From positions 1 to 64,000 of the forward strand of contig JAKSYS010000041.1 in assembly GCA_022925895.1 (NCBI GenBank): DNA of 64,000 nt, written 5' to 3'. This stretch comes from Fragilaria crotonensis. Taxonomy: Eukaryota; Bacillariophyta; Fragilariophyceae; Fragilariales; Fragilariaceae. This document shows positions 1-11,700 of the stretch, one piece after another. The notes below the pieces were generated by a model, which saw only the letters and a list, made by a program, of their open reading frames with translations, was not told where the DNA came from and did no database searches. A program made the position numbers and the translations under genes. How positions within the stretch are numbered: position 1 is the stretch's first letter; the number at the start of each line of letters is the position of its first letter.

Positions 1-152
1 ACACCATCAGGCATCACACACACCAAATTTACGACGACGCATCCTGAATCTAAATCTATATCATTGCATATTGATTTTGATTTCATCGCTCTTGCTCAAC
101 ATCTCCTCGCTCACTCGCTAATACAAGTATACTACACTACCAGTGCTTTACC

Positions 153-827
153 ATGGCTTCTACTATCTTTGTGCGTAACGTCGCTAGACGCTCATTTGAG
201 AAGACTATTCGTCTCGCGAGCAGTGCTCCAGCAAAGTCCATGTCTGCATCAATGCCTTTCCAGTGCGTTGGTTCTGTCCGATTTGCTTCGTATTTCACCC
301 CAGGTAAGTACAACAACAATGGAATGGAATGGAGTTCTTATTTTGTTCTGTAAAATGTCATCCACCTCTTTTTCTCGTGCCCTCACACACATTTACCTCG
401 TGACCTCCTCCAACGATATCAACGTCTGATACGAACAAACATTTGTATAAACCAATTGTTTATAATTCTAGCCCACGAATACGTCAAGGTGGATGGAGAC
501 ATTGGCACTGTCGGAATTAGTAACTTTGCACAGGCTGCCTTGGGAGATATTGTCTTTGTTGACCTCCCCGAGGTTGGCGATGAATTCGAAAAGGGCGACT
601 CCTTCGGCTCCGTGGAATCAGTCAAGGCTGCCTCGGACGTGTACGCTCCAGTGAGTGGCACCGTCGTTGAAATCAACGAAACTCTCAGTGACGAACCAGG
701 GAGCGTCAACACTGAAGCCGAAGGATCGGCTTGGTTCATCAAGCTGCAGATTAAGGATTCATCCGAGTTGAGCTCCTTAATGGGAGAGGAGGCCTACAAG
801 GAACACTGCGATAAAGAGGCCCACTAA
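153..827 (+). CDS. GCSH: Glycine cleavage system H protein, mitochondrial (spliced)
   Basis: Two exons, 153..303 and 472..827, join across a 168-bp GT-AG intron (gtaagta donor, ttctag acceptor) to give 168 aa. The H protein carries the lipoyl arm that shuttles the aminomethyl group between the P, T and L proteins of the glycine decarboxylase complex. Exon 2 is the conserved lipoyl domain: VGISNFAQAALGDIVFVDLP, then the lipoylation motif ESVKAASD, whose Lys is about residue 102. The first 45-50 residues are rich in Arg, Ser and Ala without acidic clusters, as in a mitochondrial presequence, and fit the photorespiratory and one-carbon role of the complex. The start is the first ATG that gives this presequence in frame with the domain. 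No frame problem is visible. Confidence 0.95.
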
Positions 828-3224
828 GCCCACTAGAGCAAAAGACTCTTGGCATTCCTCGGCACTATTTCGAGCTTGCCTCTGTTCCGGAGCCTGATCT
901 GGCGGCTGTCGCTGCCTAACGATAACAATACTTACTTAGTAGACATGACTTTGTGGTACTCCTCCACGGCCCAATGGTTTCCAATCTGGCCGTGCGCATC
1001 ACGCGCACGTTCAGTGGTTGTCATTGCATTTATAGTGAGTGCGTTACGGAGTTCCTCGACGTCATGGCTGTGGCATTGCAATTTTGCTGTTTCCAGACCT
1101 TCATCCATTCTTGCCAGCACATTGTGGTGATCAACTGATGCTGACATTTGATTCCTGTTCTCCGATGGTTTGCAACACTAATATTCCTTTGTTCATCCTT
1201 TGCTGAACCTCCCATTGAAAATCTGCCATCATCCAGTGATATTTCATTGTCTTTGGCACTGCTTGGGTAGGGTACCAATTGTCTCCTTCAAAAATTCAAA
1301 AAACATATTAACCTTTAAAATTTGTTTTCATCCACTAGTAAAGCAGTGGTGGATGGCCATTGGGAAGGTAATTGGACTAAGATTGTTGAAACTCTGGGGA
1401 TCAAATCACTGCTGTATTAGAATTGGGTTCGTGTTCTTAATAAGAACATAAAATGTCTCGATCGCCGGCAGCTACATGGTTTGCCAAGTAGCATACTATG
1501 ATGGATGTGGACAATGCCCCAACAGATTTGCAAGTTCACATGTATGTTATTATGGTTTGTGCAGTGCATGGTGACCAATAAACAAGTATTCTTTTCTATC
1601 TTAACCTGGTTCACAAACCCGGTATTGTTAGCTACTTGACATTGTCATTCTTCTTCAAATTGTCAGACCAGCAGGCAAGTACTTGATGGCCATGATGTCT
1701 CAAAATGTACATGCTGGGCACCACAAAATATCATCATACTAGACCGTAGCCTGGCGAACTTGCAGTGGGGTCAATAAGCCCCATGGCTCTATATAAGAAA
1801 GCATGTACTACACAAAGAATTTACGAAGGTACATCAGATCTGGGACATGCATTGAGCTGCCCCAAGTCAGAGCGCTCCAATAATGTTATAAGATTGGAGC
1901 AATATGGTGGGACATATTCAGAGGCATAAGTAAACTGAGTAAGGTGTACCGCTATATGGGTCATAGTGTACTACCAGCAGGCGGAACATATGGCTTGTTG
2001 TAGAACACATGAACCCAGGTGTATGCTTATATTTGTTCACTGATGGCCAGTGTCCAGTGTATATCAGTTTTTGTCAAATACTACTAGCCATGGCAACGGT
2101 TACAGTGGCAGCATGCGCTGCTGATGTACGGCACCATTGTAAGTCTAAGACACTCCTACTGCCAATTTACATGCTGTCACTGCATCTATAAATAAGGGAC
2201 ACTCCACCTGCACAGAGAATCGATGCCGTACATCGTCTACGGGATAGAGGCTACCCACCCAGAATCAAGTAGAGTACTTCACTTTCACTAACAGTGCCAA
2301 TTTCGGCAGGAAAGAGTTTGTCATGAGAGCGTGCAACAAACTGTTTGCTTGTTTTCTGAGCACATGACTTCATATATCTGTTACTGTATTTGAGCATCAT
2401 GCACATTGCAGCTGAGCCCTTAGAATTATAGGTAACTTCCAGCTATACGGTGAAATAGCACGGCCACAGTTGAGTTGTATACCGGTATTCCCATAATAAT
2501 GATAATCCACGACCAGATCTCGACCATATTGGGATGCAGGGCATGGAAGCCAAAACGAAATTATACCGGAGTTCGTATTTATTGGCCGATCCGGTACCTG
2601 CATTCTTCCTTGGGCGTCTACACGTAGGTCATTTCCTTTCTTTGAATATCAGAAGCTCATTGTTTAGAGTAGTCTTAGTTATTGATTAATTTTGCTTACG
2701 TCATTTTGTTGCTTAACAAAATGGAAGTCGCGCATTTGTCACACACATATTATCTCTTATATAAGGACCATCATCAACATCAAAGTCATTTTCTAGTCGG
2801 AAAATTATGGAGTTATCAATTTTGGTTAATGGAACGACCAAGACTGATCAAGTGTATGTATGCTATGACTGACGCAGAATTGACCTGATAGAGATATGTT
2901 CGGACAGTGCGGATATTTACGCCCTCGGTCGCCTCTCGTGATTCGAGGGGTGACGAGCGAACAAAATGAGAAACACAATTCGCGAGGACCATGTGGGCAT
3001 ATATAGGCATCGGCAGATCTGCAGCTAAATACAGTTCAGAGGTCATCGTTGCAACAGGCACCCGGTACTGACACACCTTTTTGTCGATCAATAAATGCTT
3101 TGAAGATGTAAGGAACTTTAATAGTATTTCACTTTCTTTCTCTCACCATATTTGTGGAGCACACAACAACTGTACTCCTACATATCTTCCTTCACGATCC
3201 GAGCAAATTGAGCTGTATTTCCGA
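828..3224. other. Gene-poor spacer
   Basis: No convincing gene was found here. Open frames are short (up to about 90 codons), AT-rich and without recognisable motifs. A 71-codon minus frame at 932..1147 starts with a true ATG and has an amphipathic look, but nothing else supports it. A TATA-like string (ctatataag) lies near 1790 without an obvious gene downstream. Confidence 0.5.
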
Positions 3225-3755
3225 ATGACCATGAGCGATTCGAGTCCAACTAGAAGCTCTTACAATGCCTCACAGAGGCTCGATCTCTTTCTTTCAGCGG
3301 CCGAGTTGCACGAACACCTTCCTAGAATAAGCAGGACTCTTGTTGACTACACTGCGACGAATAGAACTCCAATCAGATCTGACTCAGACAATGAGGGAGA
3401 ATGTGTCGAAGCCGGAAATGGTACTGCAACTGAGATACCTCCGAGCCACCATGGTGGACGATCGTCCACACCATCGCATTTGCCATCATTTGCGTCGCTG
3501 GAGAGGATTCCCTACGGATCCATGACAATGGAATCCGATGAAAATGACCAACGCATCGACTTCTTTCTCAAGATACTGCCCAGGAGGTCGTCCGAGAGTC
3601 GAATCAAGGAACTACGAGCCGGTTTTTATAAGAAGTCGAGATCACCAAAGTCAAGGCTATTCGGTTCATTTTCGGAAACTGGAGAAATTCGCCAATCCTA
3701 CAACGACTTGAAGCTTCTCCGCGAAAAACAAATGGAGGATGATGCCTCCTCGTAA
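3225..3755 (+). CDS. Hypothetical Ser-rich protein
   Basis: An intronless frame of 176 aa read from the ATG at 3225 (MTMSDSSPTR). The frame is open further upstream to 3081, but that part reads like leader sequence. The protein is hydrophilic and Ser/Arg-rich. Two similar segments stand out: QRLDLFLSAAELHEHLPR near the N-terminus and QRIDFFLKILPRRSSESR in the second half, each a short amphipathic helix after QR[LI]D. The C-terminus is basic (KKSRSPKSRLFGSF) and ends in an acidic tail. There is no signal peptide or membrane segment. No family is recognised. Composition and codon use look like a real diatom gene, but expression is unproven. Confidence 0.5.
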   Translation: MTMSDSSPTRSSYNASQRLDLFLSAAELHEHLPRISRTLVDYTATNRTPIRSDSDNEGECVEAGNGTATEIPPSHHGGRSSTPSHLPSFASLERIPYGSMTMESDENDQRIDFFLKILPRRSSESRIKELRAGFYKKSRSPKSRLFGSFSETGEIRQSYNDLKLLREKQMEDDASS

Positions 3756-4089
3756 GTTGGTCATATTGATGATGACTGCATCACGTTCGGCTCAAGTGAC
3801 ACATGGAGTCGTCGCGATTTTGCTTTGTTAGTCCGTCCGCCCTGCACACACTCTTCACAGATGAACTCCATTGCCGGTCTGAGCATTGTGGAAGTAATGC
3901 CCAATAGAATAATCCGGCAATTATTTAGGATTTAACTAAATTGTATCAAGCAGATTTTTTTTACTCCTTGATGAAAAGGTTGGGATTTGGCCATGAGAAG
4001 AGTCCATATATAATTACACTAAATGCCTTCAATAAGGCAAGAACTTCTTGATAGCGTTGTAATATCGTGCTACTAGTCTATGCTGATTA

Positions 4090-5074
4090 TTAAGCTTGTC
4101 TACATGGAGAGTCCGTTGAAGACCTTTGGTTCTGCACCTCGTCTTCGATAATCTCCAATACCTTGTTGGATGCTTTCTTATCGGTCAGGGCGGCAATGCA
4201 CACGTCTGCCACCAAATCGCGAGAAACCTCGCCAGAGTTGAGAGTGTCTTCTCCCGAGATTTTGAGGGCTCCGGTGGGTGGTTTCGCCTTCAACCCGCCC
4301 GGACGAACGATGGTGTAGTCAATACCACTGCTGCGCAAGTAGTTCTCGGCAACAATCTTTTCGTCCAAGACATTGCCAAAGGCATTCGTAACGACGAATC
4401 CAGGTGACTTCTCTTGTCCCCAATTTCGACCATTGGCCAAGATGGATGACACCATGACAATCTTCTTGATGCCAGCAGCTTTGGCGGCATCGACGAGTTT
4501 GCATGTTCCAACGTTGTCGACAGCGTGAGCTGCGGCATTCATTTCGAATGGATTGGATGGAACGAAACCAGTTGTAATGATAATGGCATCAGCTCCTTGT
4601 AAAGTCGCCGCCAGGTCGCTGACAGAGTCCTTGACGACATCAAGGTGTTTTAGCTCAACTGCAGATGTATCCACGGAAGCAACTTGTTGTACCATGGCTC
4701 CTCGAATCACAGTCGAAGACTCCGCCAAGGATTTTTTGTGCCGAATCGACATTGCGGACACCACCAATCACAGCCAAGCCTGGTTTTCCAGCGAGACGTT
4801 CCAACACTCGGCGACCAGTCTGGCCTGTGGCACCAGCAACGACAACTTTTGTTGGTTCAGCCGCAAACGCAGGAAGGGGAATCGACCAAACTTGAGCCAG
4901 AGAAACTGCTGTGGCTGCAGCTCCAGTTCCCAACAAGGTTCGGCGATCAATTTCGCCAAACAAGCCAGTAGTGGACGAAGGCCCATTTGACTTGACCACG
5001 AGGGTCGAGAATGCACTTGCGCTCACGGCGAGGAGAGGGAGGAGGAGAACGAGACAGTTATTCATTATCATCAT
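4090..5074 (-). CDS. Plastid NAD(P)-binding (NmrA/SDR-like) protein, lumen-type presequence, one frame change
   Basis: The product is an atypical short-chain dehydrogenase with the Rossmann motif VVVAGATGQTGRRV, followed by TGFVPSNPFEMNAAAHAVDN and a VRPGGL motif typical of the NmrA/YCF39-like group, which binds NAD(P) and often serves in plastid assembly. The N-terminus reads as three signals: a hydrophobic ER signal ending SASAF (diatom plastid entry, Phe at +1), a transit stretch, then RRTLLGTGAAATAVSLAQ ending AFA, a twin-arginine thylakoid-lumen signal. The start at 5074 gives the cleanest signal peptide. The frame shifts by one base in a run of six T at 4732..4737 (A6 on the coding strand); the upstream and downstream halves are otherwise collinear with the family. 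This may be a base-call error or a real mutation. The substrate is unknown. Confidence 0.8.
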
Positions 5075-5314
5075 CAATTGTAGTAGTCCAGTACTAGTAG
5101 AAGTGGCGAGTATATCAGCAGGAGGGATGAAAGATCGATAGATATCGATCATCATCAACTGACATCAGTCAGAGATGCAGAGTACTGTACTGGGAGTACA
5201 ACTACTATACAGGAATGATTTCTGTAAAGGCACAGATCTCCACCTCACTACAAAACAAGGCAGAGAAGCATGCATACGCCATGAATAAATAAAGACTGTG
5301 TATGATAACAGCTG

Positions 5315-5933
5315 GGACATCCGGGATTCCTTCTTATTCTGTTAGTGGGTTACACAGATATACGTAGATTTGAAACTGAAATTTCATCAATATTCAAAAC
5401 TGGATATGCTCATTGTGATGTCGGAAGAGTATTGGCTAGCGTGCGAGCCAGCGTGGCATCGTGGCGAACTTATTTACGAGAAGAAATCTAATCGTGAACT
5501 TATTTACGAGAAGAAATCTTCTTGTGAACTTATTTACGAGAAGAATTCTTCTCATGAACTTATTCATAAGAAGAAATCTTCTTGTGAACTTATTTAAGAG
5601 AAGATTTCATCCTATCAATACACTTTCTCGTAGAAGTCTAACTTAAAAACGAGAAGGTATCTAATCGTGAACTTATTTACGAGAAGAAATCTTCTCATCA
5701 ACTTATTTAAGAAGAAATCTTCTCATCAACTTATTCATGAGTAGCTTTCTAATCGTGGACTTATTTACGAGAAGGAATAACCTCCGAGCCTGCCAAGCCC
5801 CCATTTGCATTCATGACGCCAGCCAGTATCCATTGACGTTATTTATTAAGCGGTCGTGTGTCACGTGACTCGATTTGACCGCCCAAAAAAACTCTCGGTA
5901 AAGTGAGGTTCAAGAAGGAATTCCGGATGTCCC
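5315..5933. mobile_element. Inverted-repeat element with internal 30-bp minisatellite
   Basis: A 22-bp inverted repeat (gggacatccggRattccttc plus tt, 21 of 22 matched) lies at 5315..5336 and 5912..5933. Between the arms is an array of 30-bp repeats and no coding sequence. This looks like a non-autonomous foldback or MITE-like element with tandem repeats in its core. No target-site duplication is clear, so the exact ends are uncertain. Confidence 0.5.
5463..5780. repeat. Minisatellite, 30-bp unit
   Basis: About ten imperfect head-to-tail copies of a unit built on gaacttatttacgagaagaa, with a period of exactly 30 bp in the first copies (gaact at 5466, 5496, 5526). The period is a multiple of three, so an open frame runs through by chance. 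Later copies are diverged or shortened. Confidence 0.85.
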
Positions 5934-6208
5934 TGGTACCAGGGTACAAGTAACGTATGCTCGAGTGGCGCTGCGTGAGCTGAATTCTGAGTCACATCCT
6001 CCGACGAAGGAAGCATACGGAGACCCATTACTCAGAGTATACGTAGTACTGGAGGTAAATGGGCAGTTCTCCAGGAAGGTCCGGCCAAAGCGTGTTCTAG
6101 CCGTTGAAAGTCGTTACTGTCGTCAGTTCCACGTAAGCCGGGCTTCAAAAAACATGTGTTGCGATATTTGTAGCCGGAACGGTCGATCAAGCCGAGCCGG
6201 CAAGGTTT

Positions 6209-6350
6209 TCTCATGGTAAGTGGAATTCCACTTAGGGTGAGTGGAATTCCACTTAGGGTAAGTGGAATTCCACTTAGGGTATGTGGAATTCCACTTGGGG
6301 TAAGTGGAATTCCACTTAGGGTAAGTGGAATTCCACTTAACCTAAGTGAA
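6209..6350. repeat. 21-bp palindromic tandem repeat, block 1
   Basis: About six copies of a 21-bp unit centred on the perfect 16-bp palindrome aagtggaattccactt. Because the unit is palindromic and 21 bp long, both strands stay open and read as repeats of SGIPL; these are not genes. Confidence 0.85.
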
Positions 6351-6417
6351 ATTCTTCGTTACCGAAGCGGAGTCATACTGATATCTGTAGACGACACGTG
6401 TGTCGATCGGATTACGA

Positions 6418-6562
6418 GTAAGTGAAATTACACTCAGGGTAAGTGGAAATCCACTTAGGGTAAGTGGAATTCCACTTAGGCTAAGTGGAATTCCACTTAG
6501 GGTGAGTGGAATTCCACTCAGGGTAAGTGGAATTCCACTTAGGGTGAGTGGAATTCCACTGA
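6418..6562. repeat. 21-bp palindromic tandem repeat, block 2
   Basis: About seven further copies of the same unit, the first two slightly diverged. A unique segment of roughly 70 bp separates it from block 1. Confidence 0.85.
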
Positions 6563-7060
6563 CGAGGAACCACATGATAAACGCGCCGGCCTCGCTTTTT
6601 ATGTTTTGCAAACATCTCAGCGTGGAAACGATACTCTTACTATGACGTGTCACGTTTTCTCGGGTTTTCCACGATTCCGACGGAGCGGCCGGACCTTCCT
6701 GTATAGTAATCAGTGTGCTGCATGTACAGTAAATAGAGAATCTTGTGGTACGCTACAACGTCTACTGGTACCAGGTACAGTAGCGAATTGGGACTGCGTG
6801 AAGAATTGAAGAATCCGGAATCCGGACTCCATGGGTCGATGAAACTTACACGTGACGAATCAATATACGCTATCTCCTTGGCTCGACGAAGACGAGAACC
6901 TAGACTGGTTGTTCTAGGATCTGTGGGAGAAGAATTCCAAGCCGGATTACAGGAGATGAATTACAAATGTTTCCAATCAAGCCGTCCATCCGCGAAGGGG
7001 AATTGTGATCTGGTGCAGACGTTTCGATACTGTGCCCTCGGCAGGGTTGTTCATAAAGCA

Positions 7061-7742
7061 TCATGTGGCTTGATCTAGGTTTACATCTATCCACGTCTGG
7101 TATCCTTGACAATCTTTGCCATCATCCCCTTCTCCTTCTTTTTTTCGCATCTTGCCGTCATGTACATGAACCTTACTATGGCCGACCTTCCCGCCTTTCT
7201 TTGAACCTTGATTCGAGACCGGTGGACTGGTATTTTCACCATTAGATTGCTGCTCGCAAAGGACCCCCACGAAACCTACTGGGCAAGAGCACCGACTGTC
7301 GTCAACACCGTTACCTCCAATCTGGCACACTCCTCCATTCTCGCATTCCAAGGTGCACGTTGAGTCACCAGTAGAATCATTGCCCTTGTACAGACACGGC
7401 GTCCCGTCCACATCCTCAGCACAGACACAATGCATTGTCATGCCGTCGGCTGTTGTAATCATTTCACATTGTCCGCCCTTCTCGCAGATCAAAGTACAGC
7501 TCGGATCCTCAGGAGGCGATTCGCCGATGAGTATCTCGCAAACTGATCCTGCGAACCCCTCAAGACAAACACAATGTTGTCCATCACCGTCGCTGCTTCC
7601 GATCTGACATCTTCCTCCATTGTAGCATGCCAAAGTACAGTCTGGTTCGGCGAACTCCGGCGAACTCATCTCCCGCCGCCCTTTCAGCTTTGTAGAGACA
7701 CAAGACCAGCAAGTACACTGCAAACAGTATAGAGTGCCTCAT
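7061..7742 (-). CDS. Secreted EGF-repeat protein with a 10-bp frame-shifting duplication
   Basis: A signal peptide (MRHSILFAVYLLVLCLYKAE, start 7742) is followed by three EGF-like modules with the pattern CTLxCxNGGxCQ...CxCxxGFxGxxCE. The tail is basic and hydrophilic (SKKGGKVGHSKVHVHDGKMR). EGF modules of this type sit on secreted or surface proteins and mediate protein contacts; the partner is unknown. The signal peptide and the EGF region are in different frames. Exactly at the join, a 10-bp unit is present twice in tandem (7648..7657 and 7658..7667). One unit alone would keep a single frame, so a tandem duplication explains the break better than an intron, since no GT-AG pair fits. This may be a mutant allele or an assembly artefact. 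The start is chosen for the signal peptide. Confidence 0.7.
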
Positions 7743-7878
7743 TATGATAATCCTGTTTCGCTTTTTTTTTGTGAGAAGCATCATCACGCTACGGTTCCAG
7801 GATTCTAACTCGTGGTTCGTGATTTCATTGAGACCTCGATGCGACTGTATGACAGTGTACTGTACTGTGTACTCTGTC

Positions 7879-8773
7879 TGTTAAACATCCAGTATCGCCC
7901 TACATATTTTTCTATTATCCCTATCCCTAAACTGTCGCTCGCATGCACAGTAAAACATTACATCCGTGCTCCAGTAACCAGTGCGACACTGCACGACTGG
8001 AATCAAAACTCACGTCGATTCAAATCATGTTCATCTCGTTCCTCGAGTTTGTACATTGATTTTCAAACGACGCTCAACGCCTCGTTTACGAAAAACAACG
8101 CAGCCGTACGCTGCTGACCGTGATTGATATGAGGAGTGTTCCTGATTGTTCCAAGGAACACTCCCCTTCAATCAGACCTCTCATTTCGGTCGCCCTTCAT
8201 TTCTTCCCACAATTGTCAATTTTTCATATTTTAGTGTCACTCACCTTTTTACTTACTGCACATATTTTTCGCACGATGATGATGATCGACCATGACGCGT
8301 TTTACCCGCCGTCGTCATGACATCATATACACCGTGCTGTACAAATATTAGTAGCCAGTACGACGGTACTCACTACAACGACAATACAACACAACACGGC
8401 GACCGGTACAACAGTACCTTTCGCACACAACTTCCTCTGCCCGTCGATAGTACGCGCACGTCTGAGTTTACCGTTACTGTACATAACGATAAACCAATAG
8501 ACAGTGCCCACTATACGACACGCGATATTTCTACTAGTCAGTCTCTCGCACATTCGTGTAGCGATAGAACGACAGATAGTACATGTATCGTCATCTGTAG
8601 CGGTAGACAGCACTGCGTAGCTGTACCGTTTATAGATGAACTATGCAGTAGTCAGTGTCGTACTAGACACTTACCTACTGGGGGCGTACCCCGTAACGGT
8701 TACGTCCTGGTTCTTAACCCGAACCCTATGCCGACCTGCGCGTCGCTAGGTTCCGTTAACCCGAACCATATCA
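7879..8773 (+). repeat. 5' LTR of the old Copia element
   Basis: Starts tgttaaacatccag and ends cgaaccatatca. It matches 18976..19869 over its whole length, with about 30 differences by eye, many of them clustered in one AT-rich stretch. Confidence 0.93.
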
Positions 8774-11700
8774 TGGTTGCTCGCCAGACCTCCGTCCTGG
8801 CCCATATCCTGGACGGTCGCCGGGTTCCCTCCCGGAAACTCCGACCTGTCTCAATTTAAATCTGGTGCCTAGCACCGATTTAAATTGCTCTAACCCTTGT
8901 TCTTTTTCATTCCAGCCCTCACCCAATACCAGCAGTACATGTCCCTACTGCTGGGAAAAGAAATTCTCATTCCTTGCGCTCACTTTTTTGCAAAACTGTT
9001 CTCACCCAACTAACACTTCATCCTCAACTTTTGCAACACTCACCATGGCCAACCCAGCGCCCACCCGTTCGCCTCCAACCAAGGCCAACCCTCCCTCCGC
9101 CCATTGTGTGAAACCTACGAAGCACATGGCGAACTACGTCGCCGCCGACGGCGATTTTGCAGCTCCTTTTGATGCACTCAAAATGCTGTTCTACCTTGCA
9201 ACACTTCAAACATCTATGCTGCAACTTCTAACCACTTCACTAACACTTATCCTACAGCTGGAACTAACACCTTCACGCCCAAGAAGAGCACCAACAAGGC
9301 TCCAGGCGATTTTCAGCGCGCTCGCACGGCCCTGACTCCTCAACAAGAGTCCGCCGAGATCTCGCGTTTCCTTGCAATCGTCGAGCAAGAACGCGCCCAA
9401 GACACCAAGACCAGGGTTACCTACGCCTGCAAACCCTCCAACGAAGCAGGATCTACCGAAATGGGTCGCTCCCATTCTATTTCCAACGCAAACGGCGCCA
9501 CCAACGACATCGAAGCCGCCGAACCCAAAAACGACAATGACGACGACGCGCGCAATAACACTCCTCCCACCTCCCTCCCGCGCCAAGAAGACTCCCCACT
9601 CGCCTCCTACGAAAGGCCTATCAAGAAACAACGTGTTAGCTTCGATACCAACGTCGAAATCATCAAGAACAAGGACAACAATGAAGTCGCGAAATGCGAC
9701 TCTTTCAAGATCCCGGCGTTCAACGCCGAAGACCTCTCCAACGACAAGAGGGGTACCATTCGAACCGTCTCCGAAAGTGCTTTCCAATGCACTTCTCCAA
9801 TCCGCAATCCGACGATTACTCGTAGAGAAATCGTCGAAACCGCGAAGCCCATCAAGTTATTCGACGAAAACGCACGTTTCACGACCGTGCTCCCCGAAGA
9901 CGCTCTCCCCGAGAATTCTGACGACGCCATCCTCTCCGGCGACGAAAGAGCTTTCGAACAAGACCTCACTGACCTTAATCCGCCAGAAATTGGCGGAGAA
10001 CGAGACGAAACAGTGACGGCAGAAATGGATGACAACCATTCCAAAACGCAAATTCATGTATGGCGCCGACAACGAGTATACACCCGCGACGCCAGAACAT
10101 GTGGTTTTTCCTCCTGGTACTGTTTTTACGGCGGTCTCTACGACAGACGAACAGTTCTTCCGCGAGTACTGCCCTTCTACGCCTGGGCACGCTACCCGTT
10201 TCTACCCACACCGCATCAATGCGGTCATACACCGCGGCAGAGTGTTCTTCCCTGGGACTCCGCCCAGCACAACCTCCGGCCGCACTCGCGGCATTTCAGT
10301 CACCAGTCTCCCCGACGAGAACACCCCCGTCCACGGTGACGCCATCAATGGCCCCGGTCACAACGACGGCATTGGTCCGATGTCCGAGCGCGATCCCGGA
10401 ATCGAAAATGCCGTTAACCCCAACTTCAACGACGACATTTGCGAAAATGTCCTTGCTGTAGTTAACATGTCAGCCAATACCTCTATCTACTCGCCGCCTG
10501 CGCTGAGTAGTAGACGTAGCGTGCATTTGTACATGCCTGAACTCACACGTACGTCATGTCCTACTCACACTGCCCTCACAGACGGAATCCGAACAAAACC
10601 AATGGACGAAATATTCATCAAGACTCCTCCCAGGACGAAAATCGAAATTCCCTACGTCGAATTGCCCTCCCACGGACACCACCCACGCGTCTGTGGACAT
10701 GCTGACGTCTACGTTTCCAGCACAGCCACACGCAATGTCCGCCTTCCATCGCCCGGACACCAAGATCTACGGTGAGACAGACAAGACGAACAAGAAAACT
10801 ACCCGCTTTTCGTCAGTCACATATCACAATTTTCATCCAAGAAAACTGCAGCCCCTACAAACTGCAACCCTTTTATTTTCAACCCATCTCTGAAGACCCT
10901 CATATTTTTCATCCCATCGTCGACAGCGACGACTACGAGACATCATCTACCGCGTGCAACGCCTCACGTCTCATTCAAGACCCTGAAGCTTTTAGGATTC
11001 CAACGCCCTTCAGCTTCGACAGACATCCATCTCCCTTCACGTTTGCATCCGAAACTTTTTCGCCTTTATTCTCCCACTTCACCGCCACCGACGGCGCCTA
11101 CGACTGCCTTTCTACGACTACAGGCATCACCAACTTCGTCGAAGCCATGTCAAGTGATCACCCTACGGATCCCTACCGACTTGACACCCCGTTTGTCCCC
11201 CTACCGACAGACAGCACATTGGACCCAATCCACCATGTGCCCTTCCTGCAGCACTCCTCTGAGCTTGACTCAAGGACTAACCCTCATGCTGCCCTTCTAT
11301 ATTACCCTGATGCAACTTTGCAGGATAATGTTAATGGGCCAGTCACCATGCGCAATCTACCTGCATGCGTTGACGTTAGCATCACCGCTGCATCCTTCTG
11401 CCTCCGATACATCCAATCGGACGCCGCGACCAAGAAATGTATCCGTGACCTCACTACGGACCACCTACGTCATTTCTTCCGCGAACTTCACCCTGTCCTA
11501 ACTGTGGATCATACAACTATTGCTGACAATGATGACAGCATTGAGTACATCCAATGTATGCAACACACTTTGAACAGGACAACCAACTTAGTCATGGACA
11601 ATTTACCTGCTGAATTGCTCCAAACTAACTTCCCAGATGGCACCCCTGCCTCTTATCTGAGTCTCCTGACTGATCATGAGCCAGACACCCCAGGCCATGA

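Larger units (their letters stand above)
6072..6701. mobile_element. Second inverted-repeat element enclosing palindromic tandem repeats
   Basis: A perfect 15-bp inverted repeat (caggaaggtccggcc) at 6072..6086 and 6687..6701 encloses two blocks of 21-bp palindromic repeats. The size (630 bp) and plan (inverted repeat, tandem array, inverted repeat) match the neighbouring element at 5315..5933 although the sequences differ. No target duplication was seen, so identity as a transposon is inferred. Confidence 0.4.

Noticed and set aside
932-1278. Small minus-strand frames downstream of GCSH
   Set aside because: One has an ATG and helical look, but there is no motif, splice support or composition signal.
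5370-5646. Frames with ELIYEKKSS repeats
   Set aside because: The 30-bp minisatellite read in two frames.
5463-5780. Possible CRISPR-like array
   Set aside because: Units abut without unique spacers and the genome is eukaryotic; it is a minisatellite.
6213-6653. Repeat proteins SGIPLRV on both strands
   Set aside because: Result of a 21-bp palindromic tandem repeat; no start context or flanking coding sequence.
6743-7078. 111-codon plus frame
   Set aside because: Begins with a non-ATG codon; no motif; lies between repeats and the EGF gene.
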